Assembly: GCF_022811705.1 (NCBI RefSeq)
Contig: NZ_CP094528.1
Span: forward strand, 2,790,001 to 2,854,000
Direction of reading: 5' to 3'
Source of the DNA: Agromyces larvae
GTDB lineage: Bacteria; Actinomycetota; Actinomycetes; Actinomycetales; Microbacteriaceae
Length of the DNA stretch: 64,000 bases
Shown piece after piece: positions 40,432 to 49,069 of this stretch (positions within the stretch are counted from its first letter, which is position 1; each line of letters opens with the position of its first letter). Both the position numbers and the translations under genes were made by a program. The notes beneath the pieces are model-generated. The model was not told the DNA's origin. It did not search any database and was given only the letters and a program-made list of their open reading frames with translations.

Positions 40432-43400
40432 TTGCCCGTTCGGATGCCTCGGTCGCCGGGGCATCCTCCTCCCGGATCGTCTGTGCCGTCGAACGGGCGG
40501 CGAGACTCGCGGCGAGGAACTCGGCCACGTCGAGAAGCTGACGAAGTGCCGCGCCTTCGATCAGCGAGTCCGCCGGCGCCGGCGAACCGGGCCGGTTGTT
40601 CGCCTTGTGCTCTTCGTTCCGGGCCCACTTCGTGAGCTCCACGCGACTCGCGATCGGCCCCGAGAAGGCGGCCTTCACCGACTCGGCCACCTTCGCCGGG
40701 TTCTTCGCGTCGGGGTGGCCCTTCATGAGGTTCTTGAGCTTGCTGATGACCACGTTGTCGGCGCGCTTCTGCTTCTCGGTCTTCCGGTCGGCGGCGCCCT
40801 TGTAGATCATGATCGTGGTCATGCGGGCGTACATGCGCTTGCCCTCGGCCTTCGACACCCGATGCTTCGAGAAGTTGGCGAGGTAGGCCATGATCCAGGC
40901 GCGCGGCACGACGTGCTCGCTCTCGAGCCGGTCCTCCTTCGCCCGGGTGTCTTTGCCGCCGTATCCTCGGGATCCCTGATCCTTGTGCCGGCCGATCTCT
41001 CCGAGCACGCCTTTCTCGCCCTCGTCGGCGAACTGCTCGCTGGGCGGCACGCCCTGATAGCCGATCCGCTCCCACACGGCTTGGATGAGCTGGGCGAAGT
41101 CGGCGATGGCGGCCCGGGTCGCGGCATCGTTCGCGTCGGCGGCGTTCGCCGCGGCGGTCACGGTCGCAGCCTTGGCGATCAGCGCCTTCGCCTCGGCCGC
41201 GAGCTCGGGCCGCCCCTTCCGCTTGGCGGTCTCGGCAGCGGCGGCCTGGTGCACGGCGATGGGCGCTTCATGGCTCGCCACCGTGAGCACCGTTCCGCCC
41301 CCCGGTCGCGCGGCCAGCTTGAGCGTGTGCGCCTGGCCCTTGACGGAGAACGGCTTCTTGAACAGGCGCAGCACCTTCTGCTTCGCGGCCTCGGCCTTCC
41401 CCTTCACCCACGCCTTGCCGGCGGCGACCTTGGCCTTCACCTTCGTGCTGATGCCCTTGATGCCGCGGATGATCGGACCCGCGAGCTTGAGCCCGCCCTT
41501 GATGATCGCGTCGATGGCCTTGGTGATGGGCCGCTGGATGGCCTTCAGGATCGAGCGGATCTTCTCGCCGATGCCGCCGATGCCGAGCACGCTGGCCATG
41601 AAGCCGATGAGGATCGGCACCATGCGGCCGAGCGCCTGGTCGACCTTGTCGACGACGACGCTCACGTTGCCGCGCGCGATCTCGACGACGCCGTCGAGCA
41701 CGGTGTTCACGAACTCGGCGATGCGGGCGGCGTTGTTCACGAAGAACATGACGACGTCGTAGATGAGCTTGCAGGCCTTGATGAACGCGGCGGCGGGGTT
41801 CAGCAGTCCGATCAGCCATTGGATGCCGGCGACGATGATCTTCGTCACGACGAAGTCCTGCAGCTGCTCCATGATCATGGCCTTGATGTCGCCGATCTTC
41901 TCGACGAGCTTCTGCCAGAGGCCGCCGACACCCTGATCCTTCAGCAGGGTGAAGACCTCGACGCCCTTCTCGACCGCGCCCATCGCGGTCTCGCCGATCT
42001 GCTTCACGATGCGGGTGCGGATGTTCGTCCAGGTCAGTCCGAAGACGGATGCCACGAGCTTGACGATCCCCTTGATGTCGAAGGTGTCGGGCAGTTCGAT
42101 GCCGGCGTCGCCGAGCTGCCCGAAGAGCCATGCCATCAGGCCCTTCCTCAGGTGCGTCTCGATGCCGGCGAAGAACTTCTGGATGCCGCCCTTCACGCCG
42201 GCGATCAGGTTCCCGAGGAACCGCACCGGCGCGGCGACGATGTCGCCGATGACGCTCACTGCGCGCGCGAGCGCGTTGGTCAGCATGGCCACGAGCTCGC
42301 GGATGGTGTTGATGACGGCCTTGATCGCGCCGATCGCCTTGTCGACGAGTCCCTTGTTCTCGGCCTGCAGCGCCTCGATGCGCTCATCGAGGCCCGACCG
42401 GGCTTCGACGTACTTCGACGCGAGGGTCTCGACGACCTCGTTCTGCTTGTCGTTCACGTCGCTCTCGAGCTGTTCGAACCGGTCGCCGATCTCGGTCGCC
42501 GCTTCGGAGCCGACCTTCTGCAGGTCCTGCGGCAGCGACTTCACGTAGGCGGCGATCTCGGCGCGGCCCTTCGCGATGCGCTGCTTCGCCTTCGTGAGAT
42601 CCGTGGCGACGATGTCCGCGACCCCCGAGATCACTCCGTCCATGCGCTTCAGGTACAGCTCGCGGCCGGCCTCGTAGAACTCGTCGACCTTGGCGGGCAT
42701 GCCGAAGAGCTTGTCCTTGGCCCAGCGCAGGCCGCCGAGCCATCCGCCGTACCGATCCGCCTTGTAGGCCGACATCTTCTGCGAGACGTACGACTCGAAC
42801 GCGGCGCGCGCCGATGCCTCACCGGTCTCGAACGCCTTCTCGACCTTCGGGTCGATGCCGTCGAGCAGCTGCTTCACGTCGGTCTCGGTGGCGGCGAAGA
42901 TCGACTGGATCTTCGCGGTCACCTCGGCGCGCTTCTGCTCGTCCTTCGACTTCGCCTTGCCCTTCTGCGCGACGAGCTGCGCGAGGGCGGCGACCTTCGA
43001 CCCCTGCATGCCCTGCATGCCCGCCGCGGCGGTGGCCGAGGCATCCGCCTTGCTCTGCTCGATGGTGGCCTGCTCCTGCGCGCGATACTCTGCGGGGGCG
43101 GTGTCGGCGTGCTTGGCGGCCTCCTGCTTGTCGGCCAGCGCGCCCTGGAACTCGGGCTCGTTCGACTCGGCCAGCTGCTGGTCGGTGACGTTCGCCTGCG
43201 CCATCTCGTCGCCGACCTGCTGCTTGCCGGCCTGCAGGTTGGTCTGCTCTGGCGGTGCGGGCTTCGGCACGGCTCCGGCGGCGGGCACGGATGGCGCGGG
43301 GCCCGGGTTCTCGGGCGCGAGCGGCGTCACGGGCTTGGCGACCGCCTTCGAGGTGTCGGGCGGAGCATCCGTCGCCTGTTCGATGTCCTTCGCCGACTCG

Positions 43401-44374
43401 TTCGTGCCCTGGCCGACGAGCCCCTTGATCTCGCCCTTCACGTCGCCGGCCTTGCCCGACTTCGCCGCGTCGTCGGCCTCTTTCAGCGTCTTCGGCGACT
43501 TCGCCTCGATCGCGGCCTTCACCGCGGCGATGAACGCCTTCTTGTCGAACGTCCCGGGCTGCTGCGCGTCCATCTGGTCGGCCTTGGCGGCCTTCGCCTG
43601 CCCGGCCATATCGTCGGCGGGCGCGACCGCGGCGCCCTGCGCCTCCTGCGCCTTCGACGCGGCGGTGGGGTGGGCCCGCTTCGCGGCAGCCGTCGCCTTC
43701 ACGCCGCCGGTGACCTTCGCGAACGCGGGATCCTGCGCGGGCTTGGTGTGCGCGGGCGGCTCGGGCGGGAGCAGCAGCTTGTCGGCGCTGAGCGGTGCGG
43801 ATGCCGCGGCGCCCGCGGCGGCGAGACCGGCGCCGGCACCACCGCCCGCGATCACCGCGCCGGGCGCGCCCGCGCCCGCTACCGGCTTCGCACCTTTGGC
43901 GCCCCCGACTGCGGGCTTCGGCTTCGCCGCCGCCGCTTTGCCGAGCGGCGAAATCGCCGGCACCGGCTTCGGCGGCGGCACGGGCTTCTTCGCCGCGACC
44001 GAGCCCGGGCCGAACCCCGTCTTCGTCACGGCGAGCGCCGCAGCCGGCGGTTTGGTGCCCTCGAGGTCGACGGGGACGCCGACCGCCTTGGCCTGCTTGA
44101 GCCCCCGCTCGACGGTGTCGATCGCCGGCTCATCGCGGCGCAGTTCACGCAGCGCGGCGTCGATCTCGGATCCCGCCTGCTCGCTCGGCCACTTCAGCTT
44201 CGCCGACATGAGCGCGCTGACCGCCGCGTTGCCTGCGGTGCGCTGCAGCGCGAGCACCGCGCCGGCTCGGCCCGCGGGGCCGTGCGGTGCCGTGCCGGCG
44301 CCCCGATGCCGGGCGTCGGCGAGCGCGCTGGTCACGGCAGCCCTCGTGGCGACCGAGTGCGGTGCGCCGGCCAT
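40409..44374 (-). CDS. Very large eCIS-type effector-like protein with HNH-like C-terminus
   Basis: The 1321-residue protein has no signal peptide. The N-terminus carries LALQRTAGNAAVSALMS (about residues 41-57), the LQRxxGNxAV signature found at the start of many proteins linked to extracellular contractile injection systems. An Ala/Pro/Lys-rich low-complexity zone follows (about 130-480), then a long helical region with amphipathic and hydrophobic helices (GGLRWAKDKLFG, PVRFLGNLIAGVKGGIQKFF, PAAAFIKACKLIYDVVMFFV). The C-terminal part (about 1134-1240) holds RLESEHVVPRAWIMAYL and then RADNVVISKL, resembling an HNH-type nuclease centre (E-H-x-x-P). No immunity gene or injection-system gene is seen nearby. 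The toxin reading is inference. Confidence 0.6.
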   Translation of the reverse strand: MAGAPHSVATRAAVTSALADARHRGAGTAPHGPAGRAGAVLALQRTAGNAAVSALMSAKLKWPSEQAGSEIDAALRELRRDEPAIDTVERGLKQAKAVGVPVDLEGTKPPAAALAVTKTGFGPGSVAAKKPVPPPKPVPAISPLGKAAAAKPKPAVGGAKGAKPVAGAGAPGAVIAGGGAGAGLAAAGAAASAPLSADKLLLPPEPPAHTKPAQDPAFAKVTGGVKATAAAKRAHPTAASKAQEAQGAAVAPADDMAGQAKAAKADQMDAQQPGTFDKKAFIAAVKAAIEAKSPKTLKEADDAAKSGKAGDVKGEIKGLVGQGTNESAKDIEQATDAPPDTSKAVAKPVTPLAPENPGPAPSVPAAGAVPKPAPPEQTNLQAGKQQVGDEMAQANVTDQQLAESNEPEFQGALADKQEAAKHADTAPAEYRAQEQATIEQSKADASATAAAGMQGMQGSKVAALAQLVAQKGKAKSKDEQKRAEVTAKIQSIFAATETDVKQLLDGIDPKVEKAFETGEASARAAFESYVSQKMSAYKADRYGGWLGGLRWAKDKLFGMPAKVDEFYEAGRELYLKRMDGVISGVADIVATDLTKAKQRIAKGRAEIAAYVKSLPQDLQKVGSEAATEIGDRFEQLESDVNDKQNEVVETLASKYVEARSGLDERIEALQAENKGLVDKAIGAIKAVINTIRELVAMLTNALARAVSVIGDIVAAPVRFLGNLIAGVKGGIQKFFAGIETHLRKGLMAWLFGQLGDAGIELPDTFDIKGIVKLVASVFGLTWTNIRTRIVKQIGETAMGAVEKGVEVFTLLKDQGVGGLWQKLVEKIGDIKAMIMEQLQDFVVTKIIVAGIQWLIGLLNPAAAFIKACKLIYDVVMFFVNNAARIAEFVNTVLDGVVEIARGNVSVVVDKVDQALGRMVPILIGFMASVLGIGGIGEKIRSILKAIQRPITKAIDAIIKGGLKLAGPIIRGIKGISTKVKAKVAAGKAWVKGKAEAAKQKVLRLFKKPFSVKGQAHTLKLAARPGGGTVLTVASHEAPIAVHQAAAAETAKRKGRPELAAEAKALIAKAATVTAAANAADANDAATRAAIADFAQLIQAVWERIGYQGVPPSEQFADEGEKGVLGEIGRHKDQGSRGYGGKDTRAKEDRLESEHVVPRAWIMAYLANFSKHRVSKAEGKRMYARMTTIMIYKGAADRKTEKQKRADNVVISKLKNLMKGHPDAKNPAKVAESVKAAFSGPIASRVELTKWARNEEHKANNRPGSPAPADSLIEGAALRQLLDVAEFLAASLAARSTAQTIREEDAPATEASERATTRAAPR

Positions 44375-44489
44375 GCTTCGAGTCTCGCCGAGGGTCGCGG
44401 CATCCGACCCGCCCGCGACGCACCCGATGGGGCACGCCCGGCCGCCCGATCGGGCACCCCCACCCTCCCGCCGATGCAAGGATGGTTCG

Positions 44490-45566
44490 GTGAACCAGCT
44501 CCACGACACGGCTATCCGCGACTTCGCCAGCGACAACTACTCCGGTGTGCACCCCGAGGTGCTCGACGCGATCGCCGCGGCGAACGGCGGCCACCAGGTC
44601 GCCTACGGCGAAGACCAGTACACCGAGCGTCTGCAACAGGTGTTCGCGCAGCACTTCGGCGAGGGCGTCGAGGCGTTCCCGGTGTTCAACGGCACCGGCG
44701 CGAACGTGACCGCGCTGCAGTCGATGCTGCCCCGCTGGGGTGCGGTCATCAGCGCGAAGACGGCGCACATCAACTCCGACGAGGGCGGTGCGCCCGAGCG
44801 CGTCGGCGGCATGAAGCTGCTGACCGTCGAGACGCCCGACGGCAAGCTCACGCCCGAGCTCGTCGACCGCGAGGCGTGGGGCTGGGGCGACGAGCACCGC
44901 GCGCAGCCGGTCGTCGTGTCGATCACGCAGACCACCGAGCTCGGCACGGCGTACACCGCCGACGAGATCCGTGCGCTCGCCGATCATGCCCACGGGCACG
45001 GCATGAAGCTGCACCTCGACGGCGCCCGCCTCGCGAACGCGGCGGCATCGCTCGACCTGCCGCTGCGCGCGTTCACCCGCGACGCCGGCGTCGACGTGCT
45101 GAGCTTCGGCGGCACCAAGAACGGTGCGCTCGGCGCCGAGGCGATCGTGGTGCTGAACCCCGAGGCATCCGAGGGGCTGATCTACCTGCGCAAGCTCAAC
45201 ATGCAGCTCGCGTCGAAGATGCGGTTCGTGTCAGCCCAGCTGATCGCGCTGCTCGACGGCGATCTGTGGCTGCGCAGCGCCGCGCATGCGAACGCGATGG
45301 CCCGCCGCCTGCGCGACGCGCTCGACGCCGGCATCGCGTCGGGCGAGCTGCACGGGCTCGGCTTCACGCAGCAAACTCAGTCGAACGGCGTGTTCGCGAC
45401 GCTGCCCGCGGGGGTGGCCGACAAGCTGCGGGCGTGCGGGTTCCGGTTCTACGACTGGGATGCCTCGCGCAACGAGGTGCGCTGGATGTGCTCGTTCGAC
45501 ACGGCCGAGGCCGACATCGACGCGTTCGTCGCCGCGATCCGCGAGGAACTCGCGGCCGCGAACTGA
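44490..45566 (+). CDS. Low-specificity L-threonine aldolase
   Basis: The 358-residue PLP enzyme cleaves L-threonine (and allo-threonine) to glycine and acetaldehyde. It shows DFASDNYSGVHPEVLDAI at the start, FPVFNGTGANVTAL, HGMKLHLDGARLANA with the PLP-ring Asp and Arg, and SFGGTKNGALGAEA with the Schiff-base lysine. The GTG start follows AAGGA and matches the family start. It is divergent from the toxin-like gene. Confidence 0.9.
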   Translation: MNQLHDTAIRDFASDNYSGVHPEVLDAIAAANGGHQVAYGEDQYTERLQQVFAQHFGEGVEAFPVFNGTGANVTALQSMLPRWGAVISAKTAHINSDEGGAPERVGGMKLLTVETPDGKLTPELVDREAWGWGDEHRAQPVVVSITQTTELGTAYTADEIRALADHAHGHGMKLHLDGARLANAAASLDLPLRAFTRDAGVDVLSFGGTKNGALGAEAIVVLNPEASEGLIYLRKLNMQLASKMRFVSAQLIALLDGDLWLRSAAHANAMARRLRDALDAGIASGELHGLGFTQQTQSNGVFATLPAGVADKLRACGFRFYDWDASRNEVRWMCSFDTAEADIDAFVAAIREELAAAN

Positions 45567-45667
45567 CCCTGGGGAATACGTCCAGGTTCGATACGTTTGA
45601 ATGGAGCGGGTCGATGGCGCCCCGAGCTCCATCCGAATCATCCGTACCGTTCGAAAGCTGCACCGCC

Positions 45668-46261
45668 ATGACGCTCGTCACCGACCTCACGTCGCGCAAG
45701 GCCGACACCACCGCACCGCTCATCGATCCCCTCATCGAGCGGTGGAGCCCCCGCGCCTACGACCCCGCTGCCGAGGTCTCGACCGACGTGCTGCGCACCA
45801 TCCTCGAAGCCGCGCGCTGGGCGCCGTCGGCGAACAACACGCAGCCGTGGCGCTTCATCGTCGCCCGCCGCGGCGGCGACGCGTTCACGACCGTGCATGA
45901 CGCGCTGATGGGGTTCAACCGGGCCTGGGCCGACTCCGCCGCCGTGCTCATCGTGAACCTCGCCGAGACCGTCGACGACGAGGGCCGCCAGCGTCCGTGG
46001 GCGCGCTACGACCTCGGCCAGGCCGTCGCGCACCTCACCGTGCAGGCGCAGCACGAGGGCCTGCACACCCACCAGATGGGCGGGTTCGACGGCGCCCGCC
46101 TCGCCGAGGCGTTCGGGCTCGGCGAGCACGTCGAGGTCGTCTCCGTCACCGCGATCGGCGTGCTCGGCGACGTCGACGCGCTGTCCGAGACGCTGCGCGA
46201 GCGCGAGGTCGCCCCCCGCTCGCGCAAGCCGCTCGAGGAGCTGGTGGTCGCCGCGGGCTGA
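45668..46261 (+). CDS. Nitroreductase family protein
   Basis: The 197-residue FMN-dependent fold protein has ERWSPRAYDP, then ILEAARWAPSANNTQPWRFIV, the flavin- and substrate-binding signature, and AVAHLTVQAQHEGLHTHQMG. It probably reduces quinones or nitro compounds with NAD(P)H. It is not close to the FbiB C-terminal domain, which lacks the PSANNTQPW form. It follows the aldolase gene after about 100 bp. Confidence 0.87.
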   Translation: MTLVTDLTSRKADTTAPLIDPLIERWSPRAYDPAAEVSTDVLRTILEAARWAPSANNTQPWRFIVARRGGDAFTTVHDALMGFNRAWADSAAVLIVNLAETVDDEGRQRPWARYDLGQAVAHLTVQAQHEGLHTHQMGGFDGARLAEAFGLGEHVEVVSVTAIGVLGDVDALSETLREREVAPRSRKPLEELVVAAG

Positions 46262-46473
46262 GGTCGCCCGGTACGGCCTGGGGGCCTGGCGCGCGCGGGC
46301 CGAGGCGGTGTGCCGTTCGCGCGCCCGCGCCGCACGGAGGAGTTCTGGTGCGACACGCCGGGCCGCTCCCGCGACACGCCGCTCGGCCCTCCGGATCTCC
46401 TACGACGTGCGCATCACGTGCGCCGGTCGGGCCGGTCGGATGTCTCGACCGCTCGTGATCGACGGCGGCCCGT

Positions 46474-46947
46474 TCAGCTCGCAGTTCTGGGCAACGGTGG
46501 CACGAGCGCGCGCAACGCCCAACCGAACAGCAGGAACAGCAGACCCGCCGCGGCCGCGAACAACGCGACCCCGTACGAGACGACCGACGTGAACAGCGAC
46601 GCGCGCAGGAACGACGCGTTCGCCATCGTCGCCCGCACCGGGTCGTCCTGCGAGAGCTGGGCGAAGGTCTTGCCGCCGCTCGCGGCGAGCGCGTGCTCGC
46701 GGATGATCTCGGCCTGCACATAGGCGGTCAGCGGGCCGCTGACCTGCTGCCCCTGGAAGGCCATCGCGTCGTCGGGCACCGTGATGCTCTCGGCACGCAA
46801 CTCGGTGGTCACCATGATCCACGCCAGGATCGCCACGATGATGAGCAGGATGCCGCCGATGATGCCGGCGAGCCCCACCAATCGCACCCCCTTCACGCGT
46901 CCGGCACTCAGCACCGCGGTGCCTGTCTCGAAATCCTCTGCGGACAT
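46474..46947 (-). CDS. Two-helix membrane protein, function unknown
   Basis: The 157-residue protein has helices at residues 23-47 (LVGLAGIIGGILLIIVAILAW) and 120-145 (VVSYGVALFAAAAGLLFLLF) with an extracytoplasmic loop of about 70 residues between (TVPDDAMAFQGQQVSGPLTA). No family can be named. About 210 bp without a gene separate it from the nitroreductase. Confidence 0.65.
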   Translation of the reverse strand: MSAEDFETGTAVLSAGRVKGVRLVGLAGIIGGILLIIVAILAWIMVTTELRAESITVPDDAMAFQGQQVSGPLTAYVQAEIIREHALAASGGKTFAQLSQDDPVRATMANASFLRASLFTSVVSYGVALFAAAAGLLFLLFGWALRALVPPLPRTAS

Positions 46948-47129
46948 GGCGGCCTCCCCTCGTCGCGCCTCGTTCCCCCGGGGCGTCTGCGCTCACGTTA
47001 TCGAGCGGCGGCGGCCGGAGGGAAGCGCCGCGCGCAACGAGCGTGCGACTCGACGGCTCGGCGAGGCGCCCCGCGACCCCGCATGCGCACGCTCACGTGC
47101 GTGCACCCCTGTCGGGGGGTTGCGGCAGA

Positions 47130-48413
47130 ATGTCCCGAGTGATCAGCGCGCGCTCCTTCTGGCACTCCCTTCCCATCGAGGGGCGGTGGCTGCTGTCGAC
47201 GGTCGCATTCCAGACCCTCGGGCGCGGGCTCACCCTGCCGTTCACGATCATCTACCTGCACGAGGTGCGCGGGTTCGACCTCGGGTTGTCGGGGTTCCTG
47301 ATGAGCCTCATCGCCATCGTCGCCCTGGCCATCGCAGCGCCGAGCGGCACCCTGATCGACCGGTTCGGCGCACGCGTCGTGCTGCTCGTGGGCCTCGTCG
47401 CGATGATCATCGGCTGCGTGCTGCTCGCGTACGCGACGAACGCGATCGTCGCCGGCGTCGCACTCGTGCTCATCGGCCTGAACTTCGGCGTCTCGTGGAT
47501 CGGGTTCAACGCCATCATCGCGACGCTCGTGCAGGGCGACCTTCGGCAGCAGTACTTCGGCGTGAACTTCGCACTCGTCAACCTCGGCATCGGGGTGGGC
47601 GGCATCATCGGCGGGTTCTTCGTCGACGTCACGCGTCCCGAGACCTTCACGGCGATCTTCCTGGTGGATGCCGCGACGAACCTCATCCCGATGGCGCTGT
47701 TGCTCGGGCCGCTGCGGCGGGTGCGCACGCACGGCGACGCCGAGGCGCGGCACGAGACGCCGGCCGAGGGCTACCGTCAGATCCTGCGCCGTCCCGAGGT
47801 GCTGTGGGTCACGCTGCTCACGTTCGTGGCGATGTTCATCGGCTACGGGCAGATGGAGGGCGGCTTCCCGGCGTTCGCGCGGCAGGTCTCCGGGGTGTCG
47901 ACGCAGATCATCGGGTTCTCGTTCGCGGTGAACACGGCGGTCATCGTGCTGCTGCAGTTCACGGTGCTGCGGTTCATCACGGGCAAGCGGCGCACCCGGG
48001 TGATGCAGGTGATGGCGCTGGTGTGGGGCGTGTCGTGGCTCATCCTCGGTGCGACCGGCCTGCTGCCCGACTCGCTCGCCGCGGCGATCGGCGTGCTCGC
48101 GTTCATGGGTGTCTTCGCCTTCGGCGAGACGATGCTGCAGCCGACGGTGCCGGCGGTCTACAACGACCTCGCGAGCGATCGCAGCCGCGGGCGGTACAAC
48201 GCGATCAACTCGGCGGCGTTCCAGGGCGGCGCCATCCTGGGGCCGATCGCGGCCGGGCTCCTGCTCGACCACGATCTGCAGGCGGGCTACATCGCGACGA
48301 TGGTGATCGGATGCCTCGCCATCGCAGTGCTCGCGATCGCGCTGGAACGGCGCATCGCCCCCGACGTGAACGGCGTGCCCGAACCCGAGCCGGCGGCGTC
48401 ACCCGCCGAGTAG
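47130..48413 (+). CDS. MFS transporter
   Basis: The 427-residue permease has twelve helices; the inter-helix loop GTLIDRFGARVVLLVG is the MFS motif A, and a second related motif follows in the C-terminal half. It has the profile of drug/H+ antiporters of the MdtG type. The ATG at 47130 and a GTG at 47139 are both possible starts. The ligand is unknown. Confidence 0.88.
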   Translation: MSRVISARSFWHSLPIEGRWLLSTVAFQTLGRGLTLPFTIIYLHEVRGFDLGLSGFLMSLIAIVALAIAAPSGTLIDRFGARVVLLVGLVAMIIGCVLLAYATNAIVAGVALVLIGLNFGVSWIGFNAIIATLVQGDLRQQYFGVNFALVNLGIGVGGIIGGFFVDVTRPETFTAIFLVDAATNLIPMALLLGPLRRVRTHGDAEARHETPAEGYRQILRRPEVLWVTLLTFVAMFIGYGQMEGGFPAFARQVSGVSTQIIGFSFAVNTAVIVLLQFTVLRFITGKRRTRVMQVMALVWGVSWLILGATGLLPDSLAAAIGVLAFMGVFAFGETMLQPTVPAVYNDLASDRSRGRYNAINSAAFQGGAILGPIAAGLLLDHDLQAGYIATMVIGCLAIAVLAIALERRIAPDVNGVPEPEPAASPAE

Positions 48414-48514
48414 GCGCGGCCGCACAGCAACAGGATGCGCAAGACAGCGTCTGAGTCGCGTCGTGCTGATTCGGCGCTGTGGAGAGCACGCGCATGCCGT
48501 GCGGCCAGCCGCGC

Positions 48515-48520
48515 TAACAT
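48515..48520 (+). promoter_or_regulatory. -10 box (TAACAT), leaderless start
   Basis: TAACAT is six bases before the GTG at 48527 and no ribosome-binding site is present. Confidence 0.5.
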
Positions 48521-48526
48521 CTCGGC

Positions 48527-48916
48527 GTGAATCTCGTAAAGAAGACCTTCTCGGTGCTCGGCGGCGTCGCCCTCGCGGCAACCCTCGCCGTAGCACCGGT
48601 CAGCCCTGCCGCCGCGGCGACGGATTGCGTCGACAACGTCTACAAGTACGGCGGATACTCCAGCTGTGTCGGCGACATCCAGAAGATCCTGAACCTGGCG
48701 CACTCGGTCCAGGGCAGCTACCGCCTGAAGGTCGACAACTCCTTCGGCGCCAACACCCGCAACTCCGTCAAGTGGTTCCAGTCGTCGAAGGGGCTCACCG
48801 CCGACGGCGTCGTCGGCCCGAAGACCTGGCAGGCGCTCTGCGCACACAAGTTCGGCTACGGCACGGCGGCATTCCTCAAGTCGGCATACGCCGCGCAGGA
48901 CCACGCCGGCTGCTGA
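48527..48916 (+). CDS. Secreted peptidoglycan-binding-domain protein
   Basis: The 129-residue exported protein has a signal peptide (LGGVALAATLAVAPVSPAAAA, cleavage near 31) and one PG_binding_1 domain: VGDIQKILNL, VDNSFGANTRNSVKWFQSSKGLTADGVVGPKTWQAL. Cys pairs flank it (DCVDNVYKYGGYSSC and the final Cys). Such single-domain proteins bind the cell wall and may compete with hydrolases. A strong terminator follows. Confidence 0.85.
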   Translation: MNLVKKTFSVLGGVALAATLAVAPVSPAAAATDCVDNVYKYGGYSSCVGDIQKILNLAHSVQGSYRLKVDNSFGANTRNSVKWFQSSKGLTADGVVGPKTWQALCAHKFGYGTAAFLKSAYAAQDHAGC

Positions 48917-48938
48917 GGCGCACACACGCAGACCTTCC

Positions 48939-48971
48939 GGGCCCCGCCTGCACCGGCAGGCGGGGCCCTTC
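48939..48971 (+). terminator. Rho-independent-like terminator
   Basis: A perfect 13-bp GC-rich stem (GGGCCCCGCCTGC against GCAGGCGGGGCCC) has an ACCG loop and is followed by a short TTCGTCT tract. It ends the peptidoglycan-binding gene transcript. Confidence 0.75.
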
Positions 48972-49069
48972 GTCTCCCCGGCGTCGACGCGCGGTCCTGG
49001 GGGCGACGCGATCACCCTCCGCTGGACGAGGAGCGGATGGGGATGAGACGCGGGCGGCGGGCGCCGCGC

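Noticed and set aside
40607..46261. Very long plus-strand open frame opposite the toxin-like gene
   Set aside because: It is a GC-rich antisense shadow: its residues are Arg/Ala/Gly/Asp-rich without domains, while the minus strand carries clear coding features.
45668..46261. Nitroreductase as the missing FbiB C-terminal domain
   Set aside because: It has the generic PSANNTQPW signature, lies 40 kb from cofE, and shows none of the FbiB-specific features I would expect; not supported.
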